This document shows positions 55,944 to 64,000 of a stretch of 64,000 bases of DNA, piece by piece (the stretch's first letter is position 1; the number at the start of each line of letters is the position of its first letter). The notes beneath the pieces are model-generated. The model saw only the letters and a list, made by a program, of their open reading frames with translations, made no database searches and was not told the origin of the DNA. The stretch is taken from contig CM030361.1 in NCBI GenBank assembly GCA_017893485.1, forward strand, positions 139,704,461 to 139,768,460. The letters run 5' to 3'. Both the position numbers and the translations under genes were made by a program. This DNA is from Hemerocallis citrina (Eukaryota > Streptophyta > Magnoliopsida > Asparagales > Asphodelaceae).

Positions 55944-56473
55944 TAGGGGTGGCATTCGATTCCACCGGGCCGGGCAGGGTTGAAAACCTGCGGTTTAAAC
56001 CCGGTCTCGGGCCACAGCGAGCCGGGATGAGGGGAGGGGAAGGGAGGCCTGGACCTGGACCCTGGCCCCTTGGTCGGGGGCCGGGCCGGTGCGGGTTCGC
56101 GGGTTTTTGACTTGGTTTTTATTTTATTTTATTTTATATTATTTTATATTATTTTATATTTTTTTAGTACAAAGATAAGGGGAAGTGGTTAATTAAGACA
56201 TCAATTGTTAAGAACATATAGAGAGATTCATAAATTAAATTATTTTAATGAACGACAAAATCTCAAATATAATCAAATATATAAGTAACATTTCATACAA
56301 ATAATATCAAATTACAATATGAGGGGAATATTGGTATTTAGAGATCGAGAGTGGCTTCTATTTAGATTGAAGAGAAGGCATTGGACTACTGTCGTGCACT
56401 TCTGCTTAACCTAAATATAGAATCTCATTCCCCTAAATTTCCCAATTATTTACAAAATATGATTCGTAGTGCA
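55944..56473 (-). mobile_element. left end of the decayed hAT element
   Basis: TAGGGGTGGCATTCG begins a terminus typical of plant hAT (TAGGGGTGGCAA form), followed by GGGCCGGGC/GCCGGGCCGG subterminal motifs to 56100. The rest is AT-rich. It is probably the 3' end of the transposase gene at 59838-63330, separated from it by solo LTR I; the partner end is not in the window, so this link is inference. Confidence 0.55.
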
Positions 56474-59400
56474 TGTAGCACCCCGAATTTCCAATAAATA
56501 AAATTAGAAATACGTGGCACAAATTCCAGAATTAACTTCAATTGTAATCATAAACATAGCTACCAAATACAGGAAAAATTTAAAACTTTTTATTATATCA
56601 ACTCTTTTACAAAACACAAACGGAATTTAAACTCTTTGAATTACCATTTTTTATCTTTACAATCAGTCCTTTTACAAGATATGCATAAACATTTACTAAT
56701 ATACCACATGCTACCAACTCCATGCTAATGGTACCTACTTGTAAAACAGGAGGCTAGAGATATACCTAACCCCCAAAACTATAGGGGTCAGTCATAACGG
56801 TGTGAGTGATTCAAGGGGAAAAAAAGCTTAAATGGAAACATAAAGAATAAAATCATAAGTTAACAAGTAGAACATATTAACACAGTAATAACAAATGGAA
56901 CATGAAATAACGATGAAAGAAGCATAAATCATCAAGTGAAACTAGGCTAAGTGTCAAGTGTAAGGAAACAAAGAAGGCATACATAAAACAAGTCAAGAAA
57001 TCATAAATGCATACTTGTCGGATTCTATGCATCCCACTCTACATAGGTCTGGTGCAAGCCCTTATCGTTCACCATTTTATAGAGTTTAATCCATCGTTAT
57101 GCAACTAATCCTACTACGATGACTACTACGAGATTTAGACATTTTGCAAGTATTGACTCTCTCCCTTAGAATATTGAAGACCAATCTCACTCCGTAGATC
57201 ATTCTGTAGCCTATTTCATCCATCATTTCAGAATACGGGGGAATGTCTCACTCCGCAGGTCATTCTGGAACCCTCATTGAACAAACATCCCATGAGCGTC
57301 GCTCTCGTCCCATACTATTGGAGATCAATCCCCTCCGTGGATCATTTTGTGGCCTATTTCATCATCGTCCCAGAATACGGGAGAATATCTAACTCTGTGG
57401 ATCATTCTGGAGTCCATAACTCACGTTTGCTCCTATTTCATCATATCACCATCTAGTGCCAGTCATTATATTAAGTTCAATTAATTAACCACAATTCTCC
57501 TAGAGTTTGTGTACCTTACCGGACCTAACTCAACTAATCAACATCAAGGCCCCAACTGGCCATAAATCACAAAATCTCATCTGCCGGTATACTAGGGTCC
57601 CACTCAACCTCTAGAGTTTCAAAATCCCAAGGTCATCACAACACCTCTTTCTAATACATAATTCAAATTCATTTAATAAGTTACGAGAATTTCCAAAAAA
57701 TCCAATAGTCAAAACCAAGTACCTCCACGTGCAACCATATCCATATAATTTGTACAAAGAAACCGAACTAACACCAATTGACTGAAACTTATAACCTTCA
57801 AACAGTGGACAACAGCCTGAATAAAATATTCTTGGAAGTTCAAATAATATATCTTCATAAAACCAAAAAAATAGAACTTAAATCCCCTCAAGTCTGAAAT
57901 TACACCTTCCCTGAAAATAACAAGCAATCTGAATCTAAATACCCTGGAAACAGAGAATTAACGTTTATAAAAAATTGAATAAACAATCGTCCAAGAAACA
58001 AAAAATGCAACAAACAGATTGTGGAAAATCAAGTCATGTCGGTTGACCGATAGCCACAGTGTAAAGCTACTGCGGCCGACTGACAGTGTTCAAAAGAAAA
58101 ATCAACCCCAAAACCATGGCAGTCGACTGACAGTCACGGTAGGAAATAATGCAGTCGACTGCTAGTGGAGAAGTGGTGTCAGCCATCATGACAGTCAACC
58201 GCAACTGGCCGTTCAAATGAACCACAGTCGACCGACAGATACACTGCAGTCGACTTCGCGGTCGACTGCCATGCAGTTTGCATTAGCCCAAAAATTGAAA
58301 ATATTGCAAATCTGATATATGTATATATATGAATAAATACGTGGTTTCTCATGATAAAATCTACAACATAATAGGCACAATCTTGGCCAAATCCATCTCA
58401 GTTCCTACTCAATCAAATCTTTTCAAAAACTTCACAAGAATCCCAATTTCCGAAATCACAGTATTGAATAAAGGACTTTAAAGTAAACTTTTTTATAAAG
58501 ATATTTGACTGTCAACATACGCAGTCATGATTCCTTTTTAAACATGAACGTGGACATATACACACTTCAAAACTGAGATCCATGGGGAAATAAACACTCA
58601 TTAATCGACTATTTCAATTCAACTCAATTAATTCAAGTCCTTCCATTACTCTTTAGATCCAACTCCACATAAAAATAAACCCTTTTCATTCCCAGTCAAA
58701 ACAGTAAACGACTGTGTGAAAAGAAGAGAAAACAGCAACTCATACTTCACAATCTATTCAAATGCATATGTAAATCCTTCACTTAATTGCATACTAGTTA
58801 CATAAGGTATAAATACAATAAAGCAAGCACTTTCATAAGCAAGTTTAGATTTCTTCTAATTTAGACAACATCTCATGCGAATCTCATACGAATCTCTACA
58901 TTATTGCATACATGAACAATCAAGCATGGTATAAGAAAAGTAAGAATTTTTAAGCAACATCAATTTTTCATAAGCATGGTACATGAATGTTCACACATCA
59001 ATTTTTTATTTATTCATGAAGAAGTTGTTTTGATTATTTAGTCACTTAGATTCATCTCATAATAAATCTATTTCAATTTTTATAATTCTATAAGTTCTCA
59101 ACATGCATTCTACTCCATTAATTATCTTACTTCACAACATATAATCAATTCATCATATAGATAAATAACAACCAAGAGATGAGAAATACCACTCACCACA
59201 AAGAAAATTAACTTGAAGAAAACAAAAGCAATAAGAAAGCCTTCTCCTCCTCCTTTTTGCAAAGCTTCAAGATCCAACACCAAAATAATAATGCAAAGTA
59301 GGGTTTTGAGTTCACAACAGTGGGGAAACGGCAACTGTTGTCTATATAGGCCGGGATACTCTTTTTTAGGGTTTTGTGAAGATTTTATATAATACTCTTT

Positions 59401-59818
59401 TAAGAAAATACCTTTACATATATAGATTCTTTACTTTAAGTAATTATATAAACCAAATAAGATGAGATTAAATCCCTCAAATCCCTCCCAGATTTGGCCG
59501 GCCTCAACTTGCAGCACAGAAATTTCGACTTCGAAAATTTGTCTCCAAGTGGCACTTTTGCAAAAAGACCCATTCATTTAGCAATATTTGCAAAAATACC
59601 TATAGTGATTTATAAAAATCCAGAAAATTCGCAATTATTATTCACTAACAAATATTATATCCTCCAAATAATATTTCTTGACTTTGTGTTTCCCAAGGAA
59701 AATATTTGCACGTGTTTTGCATGTGCAAAACACGTGAGTTCCAGAAAAATATTTATTAAATCACCAAAATTCACTTTAATTCATTTATTAATACATTTAA
59801 AATTTCTAGGGTGTTACA
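56474..59818 (-). mobile_element. Solo LTR I
   Basis: 3,345 bp, TGTAGCACCCCGAATTTCC...CTAGGGTGTTACA, same family design as C, D and E (GGATTCTATGCATCC at 57018, duplicated CATTCTG.. modules 57150-57420). Eight GTCGAC-type sites lie at 58040-58268. TATATAG (minus CTATATAGAC) near 59341-59350. The flanks GTGCA and ATGAA do not match well, so the duplication is decayed or the ends come from different copies. Confidence 0.8.
58040..58268. repeat. cluster of GTCGAC-type sites in I
   Basis: CGGTTGACCG 58040, CGGCCGACTG 58073, CAGTCGACTG 58120 and 58152, CAGTCAACCG 58192, CAGTCGACCG 58225, CAGTCGACTT 58247, CGGTCGACTG 58259. Spacings 33, 47, 32, 40, 33, 22, 12. Confidence 0.85.
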
Positions 59819-59837
59819 ATGAAATTCTAGTAGATCT

Positions 59838-61910
59838 TCAATCCTCGCTACTGGTTGAGCCATTTTGTGCTTCTTGTAGTAAATCTTGGGTCCTCTCTTC
59901 CGCTTTTATCCAATCTTCCACGCATACAAGCATCTCCAAATTCTTCGATGTTAAGCAATTCCTGTTTGGGCTCATTATCCTGCCACCAAGAGAACTTTCC
60001 GATGCAACAATTGACACTGGTGTAGTTAGCAAATTTTTAGCCATACGAGAAAGAATAGGAAAAATATTTTCATTGTTTTTCCAAAAAGTTAACACATCAA
60101 CTATATTATCGGTGGGAGGTTGTGCATTATATCGATTCAACTCATTTGGTGAATTAATTCTTGGGTTTTTTTATTTAATGAGATTTCAAACACTACTAGT
60201 TGCAAGACCATTTTCCTTTGATATAGAAGAAGAACTAACATTATGTGTTTGTGTAGTATTAGATGCAAAAAGCCTAATGTAACTATCATATAAATTATTC
60301 AAAACATGCTCAAATTGTGTAGTAAAAAAAACATAATCAAAATCTTGTATTTCTCCGTGTGGAGCATATGAATAAAAAAATCTCAATTAAATTATTTGTG
60401 CCTTCTAATTTAATTATGGGAATCATTACACTAGCAACACAATACAACATTGGAATTGTATGAAAATATTTTAAATTTTTTAGATAAGCGACATAAACCA
60501 TTGTTCCAATATGAGGGTCGCTTACCAAATCTTTAATTGTGGTCATCATAGTGACAATTGCAAGTAAAATACTACTAGATGTAGACGAATATGTTTTCGA
60601 AAATTGTAAAGTAGCATCATTAAAAGGTTCTACAAATTTATACAAACTATCGGCAAAAGCCCAAAAATTATCATTTAATGCACAATCTTACATACCCATT
60701 GCAACACAAAATTCTTTTAAATGGGTTCGATAATGAAGAACAACACGTAATATGTCATATGTAGAATTCCAACGATGTCTAATATCTTTAGAAAAAAGTT
60801 TAAATACAATACTTCTAAGTTGACACCAATCATGAAAAGCTTGATATATTAGACCACTCAAATTAATAAAATGAACACAATCTCTCATTGCAATAATTTT
60901 ATCGTGCCTGTATTTTATTGCGTCTTGTACAAAGATTTAAAATATGACAAGCAGACCCAACAAGAAAAATATCGGGTTTTATTTAAAGTAGTTTTCAAAC
61001 TAGTAATTGCCTTAGCATTATTAGAGGCATTATCAAAACCAAGAGCAAAAATTTTATCATAAATACTGAAACTGTTACATGCTTCCATTATGTGTGTCGC
61101 AATTACTTCACCCTTATGTGGGTACCTAACAAATCTGAATGAGATAATTCTCTTTTCGATTAACCATTCGGAATCTATCCAATGACATGTTACACACATC
61201 ATTGGTACGCCATTAACTCTTAATCAATCATCCGATGTCAAAGAAACTCTAGTATTTAGTGTTGTTAGTGTTACAACTAACATATCCTTAGTCTCATTGT
61301 ATATTAATTTACAATCACCCTTAACCATATTACTAGCAATTTTTATGTAATGGGGGTTTAATGCGGTTTGGTTAAAAGTCTCTACATTCGAACTTTCAGC
61401 AAACAAATAAGGTAATTCATCCCTAATTACTAATTTACCCATTTCCCTACGAACGATACCATTATCTTAGCTATGGCTATCTACTTAACCAATCCATGGG
61501 TGCATTTTTTATTGTGTGAGGGTGTCTTTAGAAAATTCGAGTTGAGATTTTTCTAAGTGACACTTAAGTGTACCCGTTCCCGATCTTATTTTAAACTTAT
61601 CTAGCGTTTGACACTTCTTACAAATTTTATGTCCTACTTTTTTATCGTATTGTGATGGGACAAAAGTGAAATATTGGTATACTTCGGAAGTGGATCCTCT
61701 TGTTTTACGGGATTGAGAAGGGGATTGTTCTGTGTCCTTTGAGTGTATGTCTTTTACTACTACATCTTCCATGTGTGTGTGGAATATCATGAAAATCGGG
61801 AATACTATCAAAATTAACAAATGTTTCTTCACTATCTATTTGTGGAATTAAAGGAATGGAAGGAATGCGACGATATGAACTTGATTTTTGGCTACTATGT
61901 CTACCACGTG
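59838..61910 (-). pseudogene. hAT transposase
   Basis: The start codon is at 63330, beyond insert H (MTSNRSRGRHSSQ spans the junction). After H the minus strand reads RRIPSIPLIPQIDSEETF, a BED zinc finger (GHKICKKCQTLDKFKIRSG, TLKCHLEK, about 61560-61650), ELPYLFAES, VSLTSDD (first catalytic Asp), FRFVRYPHKGEVIA, LGFDNASNNAKAI (second Asp), then decayed frames. The hAT dimerisation domain is clear at 60140-59838: FWKNNENIFPILSRMAKNLL and TPVSIVASESSLGGRI (catalytic Glu), then LTSKNLEMLVCVEDWIKAE. Many stops and frameshifts. Cut-and-paste transposase, nuclear, now dead. Confidence 0.92.
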
Positions 61911-63306
61911 CAGGGCCGGCCCTGGGCCTGTGCAACCTGTGCGGTTGCACAGGGCCCAGTTAAAATGAAGGCCCATTTTTTTTCCCATTCTTTCTATCTG
62001 AAAACATTGCCCAGTTATAATAAAGGCCCAGTTACAATGAAGGCCCAAAATTTTGGTTTAACTGAAAAATCTTTTAATCTACTAAAAAAAAACCTTTTCA
62101 TCTTCCTAGAAATCTTTCGATCTACTCAAAAAAATCCACCCCTCTCTAATAAGAAAATCCACCCCCCTCTCTCTCTCACACACAATTTTTTTTTTTTTTT
62201 GACTTCCACGAATTTTAGTTACACGAGGCTACAATGTCCAGGAGGTTGATGAGGAGGATTTTGATGGGGATGAACTGATGAAGATGAGGATGGCGATTGG
62301 CGAGGAGGAGGAGGTTGGTTCCATTAATAGTTTCATGAACTCTCTGAACTCTCTATGCTCTTTTTTGTTATTCATTATTATGGAAATCACATTGGTCTGT
62401 TATGATCTTTCTTTACTTATTTAAAATGGTAATTATTTGTTATCTAGGTCTTGTAGTTTATTCGTTGGACCAAATTTTGGACTAGATTTATGAGTAATTG
62501 AGTACGTGTAATGGTGACTTGTCAAATTAGACAATGGACTAGATTTATAAGCTTTTTGATTTGTTCTTGCAGGTCCTAGAGAGATTGAGCTGAACCAGTT
62601 TTGAACTTCAAATGTGTGACAATTCAAGTATGCCTTCCTAACTGTTGAACTTCCCTTGTGTATAGCTAGTTAGCTACCTGTTTCAATGTTTCATTAACAC
62701 AAGAAATGATGAAACCAAAGTATATAAGAGCATATGTTTCCTCGCATTAGTTTTTCACCTTATGTGTATAACTTTAGCTGCATTTTGAATTGGTAGTTTA
62801 CTGAATATAGATAGTTCAATAGGATGGCCCTAACTGCAGAGTGAATATCTCTCTGATTATAGATATTCACCATTTTCAGAGTGAATATTAAGTATGCATA
62901 GTAATTAGTACATATACATAAATGTTTGTAAATGTTTTTAAATGATACGTTATGTATTTCTTCTACTGATATGCATCTAAACTACTAAATTTGATGTTTT
63001 TTTGTTTTGTTTATTAAGATTTTCTCATAGAACTCCTACAAGATGCTGGAATTTTAGAGAGATCATAGATTTTTGAAGATACTAAGGTTTTGCAACTTGA
63101 AAGGTATTTTTAAATGAATTTATATAAAATTATGATTGATATAGAATGTATGCTACTTATATTTTTCAATTGAATTCGTATAATATATATAAGTATATAT
63201 ACATGACACTGAAACCAATTTAATGCTAAAATTAGTATTGGAATATGTAAAGAAGGCCCAATTTATTTTTTTGCACAAGGCCCTAAAAATCTTAGGACTG
63301 GCCCTG
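61911..63306. mobile_element. Element H, non-autonomous hAT-like, inside the hAT gene
   Basis: 1,396 bp, starts CAGGGCCGGCCCTGGG and ends GGACTGGCCCTG, so the inverted ends share CAGGGCC-GG/AG. Perfect 8-bp target duplication ACCACGTG (61903-61910, 63307-63314). The interior has short AGGCCCA repeats and an acidic plus-strand frame (62229-62330, VQEVDEEDFDGDELMK) that may be captured sequence. No transposase. Confidence 0.88.
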
Positions 63307-63330
63307 ACCACGTGATCGATTAGATGTCAT
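63307..63330 (-). pseudogene. start of the hAT transposase
   Basis: ATG at 63330 followed by ACATCTAATCGATCACGTGG. With H and one target copy removed it joins the frame at 61902. It is chosen as start because the minus-strand frame upstream ends in TTAATTAG. Confidence 0.7.
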
Positions 63331-63949
63331 CTAATTAATAACTAGTGTATGTATGTTTAGAGAAAAAAATCTATAAATAAGAAGACAGAATTAAAAAAAA
63401 CAACAAAATTCAAATTATGAAATACTGTATGTTCTAAAAAAAATTCTACAAAACATGTAAAGATAACTAAAATATTCTACCAAATAAGTATGAACTAGTG
63501 TATGTTTTTTTTAAGGAAATGAACTAGTGTATGTTATTAAACAAAATCTAAAAAATAAGATGAGAGAGTTCAATAAAACAACAACAATTAAGAGATTAAC
63601 TAGTGTATGTTTAAAAAAAAATCTTAAAAAAAAGGAGTACAACAAAACACAAAATGAGAATAATGAACTAGTAATAAATTTACTACTACAATCTAATAAA
63701 GAGAAAGAGATGAGAATAATGCTAATTCTAAAAATTAAACAAATACAAAAATACCGTATGTGTGTAGAATGTATGTTTGAAGAATGAGTAGAGAGTGTTG
63801 AAAGCTTGTTGTTGATTGTTTTTGATATTGTTGATGTTGATCCTTGCAATTATTGTTGTTGATTGTTGTTAATTTTTGTTGATTTATTGAGAGAGAATAT
63901 TGAGAGTTGAGTGAATTTGTAAAGAGAAATGAATGAAATGGGGTTGTAT
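63331..63949 (-). repeat. 5' region of the hAT element with short repeats
   Basis: AACTAGTGTATGT recurs at about 63340, 63492, 63521 and 63598, separated by A-runs, a loose tandem of subterminal type. TTGTTGTTGATTG repeats near 63805-63890. No gene. Confidence 0.5.
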
Positions 63950-64000
63950 TAGGGATGGCAATCGGGTCGTTCAGGTCGGGTCTGGTCGAACCGGCTCTGG
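63950..64000 (+). mobile_element. start of another hAT-like element
   Basis: TAGGGATGGCAATCGGGTCG followed by GGTCGGGTCTGG repeats, the usual left end of a plant hAT. It runs out of the window. Its orientation excludes it from being the right end of the element at 55944. Confidence 0.55.

Noticed and set aside
59494..60282. Plus-strand frame of 262 codons
   Set aside because: It crosses from solo LTR I into the hAT gene and lies opposite the clear hAT dimerisation domain.

Overview
This window is plant nuclear heterochromatin. No host gene, rRNA or tRNA gene could be supported. Nearly all recognisable coding sequence is reverse transcriptase, integrase, gag or transposase at various stages of decay. 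The families seen are Ty3/gypsy chromoviruses with chromodomains, a Tat-type gypsy element with two RNase H domains, Ty1/copia gag and protease, hAT transposase, and short Helitrons ending in CTAG. Together these point to a flowering plant; the species cannot be told from the sequence.

The left 46 kb is one nested stack. A decayed copia element (1-1518, resuming at 46074) is split by gypsy element A (1519-46068, TSD GTAGT/GTATT). A is itself split four times: by Tat-type element B (3874-17127, TSD CCAAC), by solo LTR C (17450-36781, TSD GCAAT), by solo LTR F (38278-41493, TSD CATAT) and by solo LTR G (41662-44924, TSD CTTCG). Solo LTR E (18166 to about 32884) sits inside C, and full-length chromovirus D (19455-30386, minus strand, TSD CATAT) sits inside E. 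With its inserts and one TSD copy each removed, A measures about 5.47 kb, a normal size for a compact chromovirus, and its reading frames line up across every junction. The order of insertion is therefore copia, then A, then B/C/F/G, then E, then D.

The right 18 kb is a looser mosaic. It holds a minus-strand copia-like element K (about 47132-53790: LTR, extra ORF, gag and protease, with most of pol missing), two short Helitrons, a 446-bp hAT MITE with an 8-bp TSD, another solo LTR (I, 56474-59818), and a minus-strand hAT transposase pseudogene (59838-63330) split by a second hAT-like element H (61911-63306, TSD ACCACGTG). Another hAT-like end begins at 63950 and runs out of the window.

C, D, E, F, G and I share one LTR design: TGTA ends, a TATA box about 550 bp in where it was measured (D, F, G), then a very long transcribed part. 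The observations most worth follow-up are clusters of GTCGAC palindromes, often 19-23 bp apart, that recur in unrelated elements and three times lie just upstream of a TATA box; an antisense, apparently spliced gene inside B that stays open while the sense pol is full of stops; tRNA-promoter-like modules inside several LTRs; and a 66-bp tandem array in which each unit carries two small hairpins.
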